64,000 nt of DNA from positions 62,001 through 126,000 of the forward strand of contig NZ_JADCNH010000008.1 in assembly GCF_018904615.1 (NCBI RefSeq). Direction: 5' to 3'. This document shows positions 17,960 through 27,017 of the stretch, piece after piece. The stretch's first letter is position 1. Each line of letters opens with the position of its first letter. Source of the DNA: Verticiella alkaliphila (GTDB lineage Bacteria > Pseudomonadota > Gammaproteobacteria > Burkholderiales > Burkholderiaceae_B). The notes below the pieces were generated by a model. The model searched no databases, was not told the DNA's origin, and saw nothing but the letters and a program-made list of their open reading frames with translations. The position numbers were made by a program, and so were the translations under genes.

Positions 17960-19392
17960 GCGACGCCGCCGCGAACCCGCTGACGCACGGCTGGCTGGCC
18001 GGGCTGGACCAGGCCGTCTCGCGCCTGCGCACCGCGCCGAGCAGCACGCCCTCGGGTCGCGTCACCCGCGCCACGGGCCTCGTGCTCGAAGCCACCGGCC
18101 TGCGCCTGCCGGTGGGCGCGGCCTGCCGCATCGAGGTCAATCCCGGACATCCGGAGTACGCGGCCGCCGAGGTCGTGGGCTTCAACGGTCACACGCTGTA
18201 CCTGATGCCGCAGACGGACATCAGCGGCTTGCCCCCGGGCGCTCGCGTGTTTGCCGAAGAAGTCGCCGCTGGCACCGCCGAAGTCGACGCGGCCCTGCGC
18301 GGGCGTCGCCTGCCCGTGGGCGACGCGCTGCTCGGCCGTGTTCTCGACGGCGCTGGTCACCCGCTGGACGATCTCGGCCCGATCGACGACGCCCCGCGCG
18401 CCGCGCTCAATACGCCGCCCGTCAATCCTTTGTCACGCCGCCCGATCGACTCGGTGCTCGACGTGGGCGTACGTGCCATCAACGGCATGCTCACCGTGGG
18501 ACGCGGCCAGCGCATGGGTCTTTTCGCAGGCTCCGGCGTGGGCAAGAGCATGCTGCTCGGCATGATGGCACGCTATACGAAGGCCGAGGTCATCGTCGTC
18601 GGCCTGATCGGCGAGCGGGGCCGCGAGGTTAAGGACTTCATCGAGAACATTCTCGGGCCCGAGGGGCTCGCCCGTTCCGTCGTCGTCGCCGCCCCCGCCG
18701 ACGTGTCACCCCTGCTGCGCCTGCAGGGTGCCGCCTACGCCACGCGCCTCGCGGAGTACTTCCGCGATCAAGGTCGGGACGTGCTCCTGATCATGGATTC
18801 GCTCACCCGCTACGCGATGGCACAGCGCGAGATCGCGCTCGCGATCGGAGAGCCGCCCGCGACCAAGGGGTATCCGCCGTCGGTCTTCGCCAAGCTCCCG
18901 ATGCTGGTCGAGCGTGCTGGCAACGGCAAGGTGCGCGAAGACGGCAGCTACGGCTCGATCACGGCGTTCTACACCGTGCTCACCGAGGGCGACGATCAGC
19001 AGGATCCGATTGCCGACTCGGCTCGCGCGATTCTCGACGGCCACGTCGTCCTCTCGCGCAGCCTGGCCGAATCCGGTCACTACCCGGCCATCGACATCGA
19101 GGCGTCGATCTCGCGCGCCATGACCGCGCTCATCGATAACACGCGCTTTCAGCAGGTGAGTCGATTCAAGCAAGCCTTGTCACGCTACCAGCGCAATCGC
19201 GATCTGATCGCCGTCGGCGCCTACGCGCCCGGCAACGATCCTCAGCTCGACGAGGCCATTGCCCTGCACCCCCAACTGGCGGCCTTCCTGCAACAGGACC
19301 TGCACCAGAACGTGAGCTACGAGCAAGCCGTGGCGCACCTGGATTCGATCTTCCCTATGGCGAACCGACATGTCAGCTCAGCAACCGCTTGA
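17944..19392 (+). CDS. fliI: Flagellum-specific ATPase FliI
   Basis: A 482-residue ATPase energising the export gate. It has Walker A ([11 protein letters not shown]), the [13 protein letters not shown] segment, Walker B ([20 protein letters not shown]) and the [17 protein letters not shown] motif, all as in FliI/YscN ATPases. ATG at 17944 lies inside the fliH end. It overlaps fliJ. Confidence 0.97.
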   Translation: MAADLSDAAANPLTHGWLAGLDQAVSRLRTAPSSTPSGRVTRATGLVLEATGLRLPVGAACRIEVNPGHPEYAAAEVVGFNGHTLYLMPQTDISGLPPGARVFAEEVAAGTAEVDAALRGRRLPVGDALLGRVLDGAGHPLDDLGPIDDAPRAALNTPPVNPLSRRPIDSVLDVGVRAINGMLTVGRGQRMGLFAGSGVGKSMLLGMMARYTKAEVIVVGLIGERGREVKDFIENILGPEGLARSVVVAAPADVSPLLRLQGAAYATRLAEYFRDQGRDVLLIMDSLTRYAMAQREIALAIGEPPATKGYPPSVFAKLPMLVERAGNGKVREDGSYGSITAFYTVLTEGDDQQDPIADSARAILDGHVVLSRSLAESGHYPAIDIEASISRAMTALIDNTRFQQVSRFKQALSRYQRNRDLIAVGAYAPGNDPQLDEAIALHPQLAAFLQQDLHQNVSYEQAVAHLDSIFPMANRHVSSATA

Positions 19393-19828
19393 TGTCCTGA
19401 TCGGCCTCGCGCGCGACGCGGTGGATGCCGCGACGCGCGAACTCGGCTCGCTGCAGGCCACGCGTCTGCAGGCCGAGCGCCAGCTCCAGATGCTCGAGGG
19501 CTATCTGGAGGATTACCGCGTGCGCCTGCAACAAGCCATCTGCAGCGGCCTGTCGGCTGCCGCCTGGCAGAACTACCAACGCTTCATCGGCACCCTCGAG
19601 GGCGCCATCGGCGAGCAGCGCAACGTGCTGCGTCACGCCGAGGGCCGCCTCGACGACGGGCGCGTCAGCTGGCAACAGGAGACGCGCAAGCTCAACGCCT
19701 TCGACACCCTGGCGCAACGCCGCGAACAGGCGCAGGCCCAGCAGGCCCTCAAGCGCGAACAGCGCGCCACCGACGAATTCGCCGCGCAACAGATGCGCCG
19801 CCGCTTCCAACCCGAGACGCAGTCATGA
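19370..19828 (+). CDS. fliJ: Flagellar export protein FliJ
   Basis: A 152-residue coiled-coil protein, the central stalk of the FliI ring and a chaperone escort. It is almost entirely helical, with the family pattern [20 protein letters not shown] and [15 protein letters not shown]. It overlaps fliI by 23 bases and fliK by 4 (ATGA). Confidence 0.9.
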   Translation: MSAQQPLDVLIGLARDAVDAATRELGSLQATRLQAERQLQMLEGYLEDYRVRLQQAICSGLSAAAWQNYQRFIGTLEGAIGEQRNVLRHAEGRLDDGRVSWQQETRKLNAFDTLAQRREQAQAQQALKREQRATDEFAAQQMRRRFQPETQS

Positions 19829-21261
19829 CCGTATCTTCGCTCCACGCCATCGTGCCCGCGGCGCCCGCCGCCCCGGCCGGCCTGCCGCAGGATGCCGCCG
19901 CGCCCGACACCGGCTTTGCCCAGGCCCTCGCGCAACGTCAGTCGCACCACCAGAGTCGCACCGCCGACGGACACGAACGCCGCCCTGCCGAGCACACCGA
20001 CACGGCCGCCAACGGCGCGGCGGGTGAAGCCGACACGCCGCAAGACGGCCCGCTCGCCGCGACAACCCCGGGTGTGGACGACAAGGCCGCCAAGGTCGAT
20101 GCCGAGGAGCCCATGACCGACCCGGCGCTCGCTGCCAGCATGCAGTTCGCGGACTTCGTGCGCGAACTCACGAGCGCCAGCCGCGCCGTGGCCGCCCGCA
20201 GCCAGACCGCGACAGACGTCGAGGTCGACGACGCGGCCTTGCCAGCACTGCGCGCGGCGCCCGGCCGCGAGCTTCGTACAGAGGCGGTGCAAGGCGATCG
20301 CATGGCGGCCCTCGCTGCCAAGCCCGTGGCCGACGATACGCAGGCCATCTCCCCAGCGGGCATAGGCACCGTTGCACGGCCGGACACGGCAACCTTGCCC
20401 ACGCGCCCGGCCCTGTCCGGTGATCGCGCCGATGACCGCGCCCAGGTGCGCGCAGACGCGCGCAACGAGGCGGCCGCACCCCAGGACGGCGCTGCCGTGA
20501 CGGCGGCCGCGCTGAATGGGTCGGCCGCCGCCCGCCCGGCCCCCGCGGGTGCAGCCATCAGTTCGTCCGAACATGCACCCGCAGCTGGGGCCACCGCGCT
20601 GCCCACGGCATCGGGCGCAGGTCAATTCCCCGGCTCAACACGCCTGACCGCGGCCGCGGCTTCCGCCACCGACGCGGCCAACCTTCGCGCCGACACGGCC
20701 AGCACCACACCCACGGCGCCTGCCTGGGCGACCGCATTCTCTGCCGCCCTGCCCCAGACAGCACCGGCAGCGGGCGTCACCCCGATGCCCGCTGCGCCCG
20801 CGGGCGCCGGCTTGCTCGAGCCCGGCGTGGGCGCACCGCTGCATTCACCGCAATGGGCCCCGGCCCTCGGCCGGCAGATGGTCCTGCTCGGCAGCGCGGA
20901 AGGCGGCACGATCCGTCACGCCGAGCTTCGCCTGGATCCGCCGGATCTCGGCCCGCTGCGCGTCAGCCTGAACCTGTCTGGCGACCAGGCCACCGCGGTG
21001 TTCGTCTCGCCCCACCCTGCCGTGCGCGCCGCCGTGGAAGCCGCCCTGCCGCAATTGCAGCAGGCGCTGGCCGAAGCGGGTATCCAGCTGGGCAACACCT
21101 CGGTCGGCGATCAGGGATCTTGGCAGGAAGCGCGTGAATCCAGCCAGGGACAAGGGCGTGGCCGCGATGGCGAAGGCGATGACGCAGGGCAGACCGTGGC
21201 CGGCACGGAGCCCACGATTACCCGCGCAGCCCCGCGTGGACTCATCGACACCTTCGCGTGA
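19825..21261 (+). CDS. fliK: Flagellar hook-length control protein FliK
   Basis: A 478-residue secreted ruler protein. The long Ala/Thr/Asp-rich N-terminal region (1-345) is low in complexity. The C-terminal Flg_hook domain (about 350-440) has LRLDPPDLGPLRVSLNLSG and VRAAVEAALPQLQQALAEAG. This copy lies in the fliF operon in the usual place and is intact, unlike the FliK-like gene at 8572. It ends before a hairpin at 21283. Confidence 0.93.
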   Translation: MTVSSLHAIVPAAPAAPAGLPQDAAAPDTGFAQALAQRQSHHQSRTADGHERRPAEHTDTAANGAAGEADTPQDGPLAATTPGVDDKAAKVDAEEPMTDPALAASMQFADFVRELTSASRAVAARSQTATDVEVDDAALPALRAAPGRELRTEAVQGDRMAALAAKPVADDTQAISPAGIGTVARPDTATLPTRPALSGDRADDRAQVRADARNEAAAPQDGAAVTAAALNGSAAARPAPAGAAISSSEHAPAAGATALPTASGAGQFPGSTRLTAAAASATDAANLRADTASTTPTAPAWATAFSAALPQTAPAAGVTPMPAAPAGAGLLEPGVGAPLHSPQWAPALGRQMVLLGSAEGGTIRHAELRLDPPDLGPLRVSLNLSGDQATAVFVSPHPAVRAAVEAALPQLQQALAEAGIQLGNTSVGDQGSWQEARESSQGQGRGRDGEGDDAGQTVAGTEPTITRAAPRGLIDTFA

Positions 21262-21282
21262 GCCGCGCAATACCCTGAGGTG

Positions 21283-21299
21283 ACGGGGAATATCCCCGT
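21283..21299 (+). terminator. Hairpin between fliK and fliL
   Basis: ACGGGGA pairs with TCCCCGT around a three-base loop, 22 bases past the fliK stop. No T-run follows. With the 140-bp gap it may separate fliFGHIJK from fliLMNOPQR. Confidence 0.45.
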
Positions 21300-21401
21300 T
21301 GTTCATCTCCTTTCTGCCCGGCCACGCCAGGGATAATCCCATCACGCGGCGACTGTCGAAGTCCCCGCCGCCGTGCTCCACAGACTGTTAGCTCGACCAC
21401 C

Positions 21402-21926
21402 ATGCCGACACACTCTTCGCGCCTTGCCCGCTTCGCCTCGCGGATGTCCGACCGCTCCGGATCGCGTGCGCGCCAGCATGGCCGCCTGAGCCGTCCGGTC
21501 ATCGCCCTGATCGCTCTGACTGTGCTCGGCGCCTCCGCCACGGCCATCACCTATTTCGTCATGCGGCCTCAGGCCACGATGGCTGCCGAAGCCGCGCCGG
21601 CCCCGCCGCCGATCCCCCTCTTCTACCCGGCCGATCCCTTCACTGTCACGCTGAACAAGGCCGACGGCGAACGGCTGCTGCACGTGGGGCTGACGTTCAA
21701 GCTGTCCGAGGAAAGCGCGCGCCAGCGGCTCGACACCTATCTTCCGATCGTGCGCAGCCAGCTCCTCATGCTGCTCGCCGAGCAGAGCCCCGAGATCGTC
21801 CAGACGAGCGACGGCAAGCGTCGCCTGGCCGACGACATCCGCAAGACGGTCAACACCGTATTCGAAGGCCGCAACGACAAGCCCCCCGTGGAAAGCGTCC
21901 TCTTCAACGCCTTCGTGGTGCAGTAA
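21402..21926 (+). CDS. fliL: Flagellar basal body-associated protein FliL
   Basis: A 174-residue membrane protein near the stator. It has one membrane helix (about residues 31-55, PVIALIALTVLGASATAITY) and a periplasmic FliL domain (YPADPFTVTLN, LHVGLTFKLSEESAR, IRKTVNTVF). It is first gene after the 140-bp gap, so fliL-R may be its own transcript. fliM starts 2 bases after its stop. Confidence 0.93.
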   Translation: MPTHSSRLARFASRMSDRSGSRARQHGRLSRPVIALIALTVLGASATAITYFVMRPQATMAAEAAPAPPPIPLFYPADPFTVTLNKADGERLLHVGLTFKLSEESARQRLDTYLPIVRSQLLMLLAEQSPEIVQTSDGKRRLADDIRKTVNTVFEGRNDKPPVESVLFNAFVVQ

Positions 21927-21928
21927 CC

Positions 21929-22947
21929 ATGGCCGCGTATGAGGCGATGCTCTCGCAGCAGGAGGTCGATGCCCTGCTGGCGGGCGTGACCGGCGAGGAC
22001 AGCGCCCCCTCCAAGGCCGATGCGGCCGATGGCCGCACCCGCCCCTACGATCTCGGCTCGCCCGAGCGTATCGTGCGCCGGCGCATGCATGCGCTGGAAG
22101 CCATCAACGAGCATTTCGCGCGCAACCTGCGCTCCTCGCTGCTCAACTTCATGCGTCGCAGTCCTGACATCAGTGTCAGCGGCATCCGCATCCAGAAGTA
22201 CGACGAGTTCGAGCGCAACCTGCCGGTGCCGTGCAATCTCAACCTGATTCACATGAAGCCGCTGCGCGGCACGGCCTTGTTCGTGTTCGACCCGAACCTG
22301 GTCTTCCTGATCATCGACAGCCTGTTTGGTGGCGATGGCCGCTATCACACACGGGTCGAAGGCCGGGATTTCACCGTCACCGAGCAGCGCATCATCCGCC
22401 GCGTGCTGAATCTCACGCTGGATTGCTATGGCCGCGCCTGGCAACCGGTGTATCCCGTGGATTTCGAGTACGTGCGCGCTGAGATGCACACGAAGTTCGC
22501 GAGCATCACCGGTCCGAACGAAGCGGTCGTCGTCACGACCTTCCACATCGAGTTCGGCGCACCGGTGGCGACCTGAACATCTGCCTGCCCTACTCGATGA
22601 TCGAGCCGGTGCGCGACCTGCTCACGCGCCCATTGCAGCAGAGCCAGCTCGCAGCCGTGGATGCGCGCTGGAGCCAGCTGCTCACGCACCAGGTGCGCGG
22701 CGCGGATGTTCGGCTGTCGGCTGAGTTCGCCATCGTCGACACGAATGTCCGGCAATTGCTCACCATGCAGGTCGGCGACATGTTGCCCATCGAGCTGCCC
22801 GAGGTTGTCACGGCGCGCGTCGACGGCGTGCCGCTCATGCAGTGCGCCTACGGCTCGCATCGTGGGCGACACGCGCTGCGCATCCTGCAGCTGACCCCAC
22901 CCCAGGATACTGACCCCTTCCCTCCCGAGTCCGCCCATCATGAGTGA
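21929..22947 (+). pseudogene. fliM: Flagellar motor switch protein FliM, frameshifted
   Basis: FliM is the C-ring protein that binds CheY-P. The first frame carries the CheY-binding N-terminus (LSQQEVDALLAGVTGE) and the middle domain through VVVTTFHIEFGA, then stops at 22576. A second frame carries GGDLNICLPYSMIEPVRDLL and the C-terminal SpoA domain to 22947. One missing base at about 22560/22561 accounts for it: restoring it gives F-G-A-T-G-G-D-L-N and a normal 339-residue FliM. As the product is essential for a working motor, this is either a sequence error or a motility-inactivating mutation. It overlaps fliN by 8 bases. Confidence 0.9.
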
Positions 22948-23353
22948 CACTGATTCCAAGAACGACGGCAACCAGAGCTCTGCCGACGACGACTGGGCGA
23001 GCGCGCTGGCCGAGCAGACCGCGGCTGCGCGGCCGGCCGCCCCCTCGGTCTTCCAACCGCTCGAATCCCAGCCTGCCGCCACGCTGAACGGCGACATCGA
23101 ACGCATCCTCGATGTGCCGGTACAGCTCACGGTCGAGCTGGGGCGTACCAAGCTCAGCATCAAGAATCTGCTGCAGCTGGGCCAGGGCAGCGTGGTCGAG
23201 CTTGACGGGCTCGCGGGCGAGCCCATGGACATCTATGTGAACGGCTATCTCATCGCCCAGGGCGAAGTCGTGGTCGTGGACGACAAGTACGGCATTCGCC
23301 TCACCGACATCATCACCCCGTCGGAACGCATCAACCGGCTCAACCGCCGCTGA
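22940..23353 (+). CDS. fliN: Flagellar motor switch protein FliN
   Basis: A 137-residue C-ring protein with a C-terminal SpoA domain: ILDVPVQLTVELGRTKLSIK, LLQLGQGSVVELD, PMDIYVNGYLIAQGEVVVVD, YGIRLTDIITPSERI. The acidic N-terminal 50 residues are variable. The ATG lies inside the fliM end. Confidence 0.96.
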   Translation: MSDTDSKNDGNQSSADDDWASALAEQTAAARPAAPSVFQPLESQPAATLNGDIERILDVPVQLTVELGRTKLSIKNLLQLGQGSVVELDGLAGEPMDIYVNGYLIAQGEVVVVDDKYGIRLTDIITPSERINRLNRR

Positions 23354-23393
23354 TCTCAATGGCCGGCGCCCTGCCGGCCGGTTTCTTCCCGCC

Positions 23394-23819
23394 ATGCGCT
23401 CGCACCTGCTTTCTCGCCTCAGCACCGCCGCGGCCTGTCTTCTGACTGCCACGCCGGCTCTGGCCCAGACCGACCCACTTGCGGGCGGCGCCATGATGGT
23501 GCGCGCCATGCTCGGGCTGGCGGTGGTGATCGGCCTCATCCTCCTGTGCGCGTGGGCGGCCCGCCGTATGGGCATTGCATCGCGTGCCACGGCGGGCATG
23601 CCGGCACGCCTGGTGGGCAGCATGGCGCTCGGCCCGCGCGAACGCGTGATCGTGTTGCAGGTGGAAGACACCTGGCTCGTCGTCGGCGTGACCCCCGGGG
23701 GGATGCAGACCTTGCACACGCTGCCGGCCACCCCCGAGGCGCCAGCCAATACGACGCCCACAGCGCCCGTCTGGCGCGACGTCCTGCAGCGCGCCGTGGG
23801 CCGGCGACCGGAGCGCTGA
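23394..23819 (+). CDS. fliO: Flagellar biosynthesis protein FliO
   Basis: A 141-residue protein assisting assembly of the FliP ring. It has an apparent signal peptide or first helix (to ALAQ), a membrane helix ([20 protein letters not shown]), and a cytosolic FliO domain with [20 protein letters not shown]. It sits immediately before fliP, as is usual. Confidence 0.9.
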   Translation: MRSHLLSRLSTAAACLLTATPALAQTDPLAGGAMMVRAMLGLAVVIGLILLCAWAARRMGIASRATAGMPARLVGSMALGPRERVIVLQVEDTWLVVGVTPGGMQTLHTLPATPEAPANTTPTAPVWRDVLQRAVGRRPER

Positions 23820-23820
23820 G

Positions 23821-24615
23821 ATGATGCCGCTTTTGCCGAGGGACGTGTTGACGCGACTGCGCCAGCAGATGCCTAGGGGCGCATGGCACAGTCTGACATT
23901 GGCCGGACTCGCTCTGCTGCCTGCCGTGGCGCAGACGCAAGGTCTGCCGGCCCTGACCGCGCAGCCCTCCGCCGACGGCGGCCAGATCTACTCGTTGAGT
24001 GTGCAGACGCTATTGCTGCTCACGATGCTGACGTTCCTGCCTGCAGCGTTGCTGATGATGACGGGTTTTACCCGGATCATCATCGTGCTGGGGCTGCTGC
24101 GCAATGCGCTGGGGACGGGGGCATCGCCGCCCAACCAGGTGCTGGTGGGTCTGGCCCTCTTTCTCACGCTCTTTACCATGGGGCCGGTCTTCGACCAGGT
24201 CTACAGCAGCGCCTACCGGCCTCTCGCGGACGGGGAGATTTCCTTCGAGGAGGCATTGTCGCGCGGCGAAGGCCCCATGCGCGAGTTCATGCTGCGCCAG
24301 ACGCGCGAAGGCGATCTGCAGCTCTTCGCCGAGCTTGCCCAGGCGCCTGAGATGCAGGGCCCTGAAGACATCCCGCTGCGCGTGCTGGTGCCCGCCTTCG
24401 TCACCAGCGAGCTCAAGACGGCTTTTCAGATCGGCTTCACCATCTTCATTCCGTTTCTCATCATCGATCTGGTGGTGGCGAGCACGCTGATGGCCTTGGG
24501 GATGATGATGGTGCCGCCGGTGACCATCTCGCTGCCGTTCAAGCTCATGCTCTTCGTGCTGGCCGATGGCTGGCAACTGCTGCTGGGCTCGCTCGCCCGC
24601 AGCTTCTACGTCTAG
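23821..24615 (+). CDS. fliP: Flagellar biosynthetic protein FliP
   Basis: A 264-residue core component of the export gate. It has an N-terminal signal-like segment, then FliP helices with diagnostic [58 protein letters not shown] and [19 protein letters not shown]. Two ATGs (23821, 23824) are adjacent. fliQ follows within 10 bases. Confidence 0.97.
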   Translation: MMPLLPRDVLTRLRQQMPRGAWHSLTLAGLALLPAVAQTQGLPALTAQPSADGGQIYSLSVQTLLLLTMLTFLPAALLMMTGFTRIIIVLGLLRNALGTGASPPNQVLVGLALFLTLFTMGPVFDQVYSSAYRPLADGEISFEEALSRGEGPMREFMLRQTREGDLQLFAELAQAPEMQGPEDIPLRVLVPAFVTSELKTAFQIGFTIFIPFLIIDLVVASTLMALGMMMVPPVTISLPFKLMLFVLADGWQLLLGSLARSFYV

Positions 24616-24625
24616 GGGGCTCGAC

Positions 24626-24895
24626 GTGACGGCAGAAACCATCATGTCCATGACTTACCAGGCGATGAAGATCGCCCTGGCCATGGCGGGCCCGCTGCTG
24701 CTGGTCACGCTGGCCGTGGGTCTCGTTATCAGCGTCTTCCAGGCAGCGACGCAGATCAACGAAATGACGCTGTCCTTCATCCCCAAGATCATTGCCATGG
24801 TGGTGGTCCTGGTGCTGAGCGGACCGTGGCTGATCGGCCTGATGGTGGACTACATGCGTCAGCTCTTCAGCTCGATCCCGTTTCTCATCGGCTAA
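24626..24895 (+). CDS. fliQ: Flagellar biosynthetic protein FliQ
   Basis: An 89-residue two-helix export gate protein. GTG at 24626 opens TAETIMSMTYQAMKIALAMA. The conserved core LVISVFQAATQINEMTLSFI and PKIIAMVVVLVLSGPWL is complete. Length equals the E. coli protein. Confidence 0.95.
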   Translation: MTAETIMSMTYQAMKIALAMAGPLLLVTLAVGLVISVFQAATQINEMTLSFIPKIIAMVVVLVLSGPWLIGLMVDYMRQLFSSIPFLIG

Positions 24896-24908
24896 GCGGG
24901 GACGAGCC

Positions 24909-25694
24909 GTGATCTCGTTCACGCTGGCCCAGTGGTACGGCTGGATCTCGGCCTTCCTGTGGCCGCTCGCGCGCATCCTGGCGCTCGTGGCCACGGCACC
25001 GGTCTTCGGCGAGAACTCGGTCAACGCCCGCGCCAAACTCGCCATCGGCATTGCGATCACGCTCGTGGTCGCACCCGTCATCGGTCCCCTGCCTGACGTC
25101 TCGCCCGGCTCCTACGCCGGCATGTGGATCTTGCTGCAGCAGGTGCTGATCGGCGTGGCGTTGGGTCTTTGCATGCGCATGGCGCTCGCTGTGGTGCAGA
25201 CGGCTGGCGAATTCATCGGCCTGCAGATGGGCCTATCGTTCGCCACCTTCTTCGATCCCGGCACGAATGCCAACACGTCCGTGCTGTCGCGTCTGATGTA
25301 CTGGATCGCGTTGCTGATCTTTCTGGCCATGGACGGGCATCTGATGCTGATCGCCGGGCTGGCGCACACGTTCGAGGTGCTACCTATCGCCGACGCGGCC
25401 CTCGGCCGCAGCGGGTTCGGCAGTCTCATCGAATGGAGCGGCCAGGTGCTCACCCTGGGCCTTGTCCTCTCGCTGCCGCTGGTCACCGCCTTGCTCACGA
25501 TGAACCTCGCGATGGGCATCCTGAATCGCACGGCTCCCCAGCTGTCGGTCTTTGCCGTGGGCTTTCCCCTGTCACTGCTGGCAGGCCTGGTCATGCTGGC
25601 CATCGTGCTGCCGCAATCCACACCCTTCTTCGACCGACTCTTCAGCGCCGCCTTCAGCGCTTTTGAACGCATCGTGCTGGGCTTGCGCCCCTGA
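24909..25694 (+). CDS. fliR: Flagellar biosynthetic protein FliR
   Basis: A 261-residue membrane protein with six predicted helices, part of the FliPQR export gate. Conserved segments are ARILALVATAPVFGENSVNA, GEFIGLQMGLSFATFFDPGT and LGIAMGILNRTAPQLSVFAV-like sequence (here LAMGILNRTAPQLSVFAVGF). Last gene of the fliF-R region, ending before the hairpin at 25724. Confidence 0.96.
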   Translation: MISFTLAQWYGWISAFLWPLARILALVATAPVFGENSVNARAKLAIGIAITLVVAPVIGPLPDVSPGSYAGMWILLQQVLIGVALGLCMRMALAVVQTAGEFIGLQMGLSFATFFDPGTNANTSVLSRLMYWIALLIFLAMDGHLMLIAGLAHTFEVLPIADAALGRSGFGSLIEWSGQVLTLGLVLSLPLVTALLTMNLAMGILNRTAPQLSVFAVGFPLSLLAGLVMLAIVLPQSTPFFDRLFSAAFSAFERIVLGLRP

Positions 25695-25723
25695 GCACAC
25701 GCGCGTGACGGCAGCGGCCCAGA

Positions 25724-25757
25724 AGCACAAGGGCCGCTAAGCGGCGGCCCCTGTGCT
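25724..25757. terminator. Bidirectional hairpin between fliR and flgL
   Basis: AGCACA (25724-25729) pairs with TGTGCT (25752-25757), and inside it GGGCCGC pairs with GCGGCCC. It separates two convergent operons. No T-run on either side. Confidence 0.65.
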
Positions 25758-25779
25758 CTACCAGTTCTAAGGCGCTGCG

Positions 25780-27006
25780 TCAGCCGCGGCTGAACAGACT
25801 CAAACCCTGGATCTTCATGAAGGCCAGTTGCGCGGCTTCCAGGCCGACACGGTACGACGCGAGCTGACTGGATGCCTCCCGAATGTCCACTTCTTCGAGC
25901 GACATCAGCTGCGCATCGTAGTTGAGCTTGCGGTTGTCACCGTCGTCTTGGAGGGCGTCGATTTCGTTCATCCGAGCACCGCCCGAGGCACGCACGGTGA
26001 GTACGTTGTCCAGGTGCAGGTTCAGCTTGCGGTTGGCGGTAGCCAACGCATTGGACAGCGCGGCTTTATCCGTGGCCGTGGTGCTTCCCGTTTCCAGAGC
26101 GGCGATCAGGTTGTCGAGCGTATCGAACAGATCGATCTGTGCCGAGGCGGTCGGTTGCAGCGTCAGCGTATCGCCATCGGCCGGCTCGCCGCTGAAAGCC
26201 ACGCGCACGCCATTGAAGCTCAGCGTCTGGCCACTGGTGTATTCGGCAGGGCCATAGGCCGCCGGGTCAGCCGGATCCGCTGCGACGTCGCGCACCGTGA
26301 TGTCGAATCCCCCGCCGGCGCGTTCGGTGAAGGTCACGCTCAACTGCGCACCATAACCCGCAGCCTTGACGTCGACCGTCTGCACGCTGCCGAACGTGAC
26401 GGCGCCCGCATACGGAGAGCCCGTCTCACCGTAGTAGCCGGTCGCCCCCGGCGAGACGCGACCGAAGACATCGGTGGCGAGGTCGCCCGAGGACATCTGG
26501 CGCGTCTGAGAGACTTGCACAGATCGAGCCCCCGACGGCGGCGGATCCGAGAGGCGCCCTGCGGCGTCGTACGGCGCGAGATCGCCCCGATTGCCCGAGA
26601 AGAGATATTGTCCGTTGCCGTCCGTGGCATTAGCCTGGCCCAGCAGGCTTTCCCGCGTCTCGCGAAGCTCGTTCGCGAGGACCTTGAGTTCGTTGTCGGA
26701 ATAGGTGCCGTTACCGGCTTCCACGACGCGTGTCAGCACGCCGGTCAGCATGGTCGTCACTTCGCCGAGCACCTGCTCTTGCGTTGTCAGATTGCGCATC
26801 GCGATGTCGCGATTGGCACCCAGGCGCGTGTTGATGCTCGCCGTCTGAGCGACTGTGACAGCTTGCGAAGCCGCCATCGGATCATCAGCCGGGGTAAGTA
26901 CGCGACGGCCCGACCCGAGTTGCTGCATGGTGTGCAGCATGCGGGCTTCCTGGTCTGCCATGGTGCGCAGACCGATCTGCTGGGAGATCTGATTGCTGAC
27001 TCTCAT
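25780..27006 (-). CDS. flgL: Flagellar hook-associated protein 3
   Basis: A 408-residue hook-filament junction protein. The flagellin-like N-terminus is MRVSNQISQQIGLRTMADQE with LGSGRRVLTPADDPMAASQA. The C-terminus has LDNVLTVRASGGARMNEIDA and ASYRVGLEAAQLAFMKIQGL. It follows flgK by 11 bases and shares its sigma-28 promoter. Confidence 0.95.
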   Translation of the reverse strand: MRVSNQISQQIGLRTMADQEARMLHTMQQLGSGRRVLTPADDPMAASQAVTVAQTASINTRLGANRDIAMRNLTTQEQVLGEVTTMLTGVLTRVVEAGNGTYSDNELKVLANELRETRESLLGQANATDGNGQYLFSGNRGDLAPYDAAGRLSDPPPSGARSVQVSQTRQMSSGDLATDVFGRVSPGATGYYGETGSPYAGAVTFGSVQTVDVKAAGYGAQLSVTFTERAGGGFDITVRDVAADPADPAAYGPAEYTSGQTLSFNGVRVAFSGEPADGDTLTLQPTASAQIDLFDTLDNLIAALETGSTTATDKAALSNALATANRKLNLHLDNVLTVRASGGARMNEIDALQDDGDNRKLNYDAQLMSLEEVDIREASSQLASYRVGLEAAQLAFMKIQGLSLFSRG

Positions 27007-27017
27007 CGTGGTGCTCC

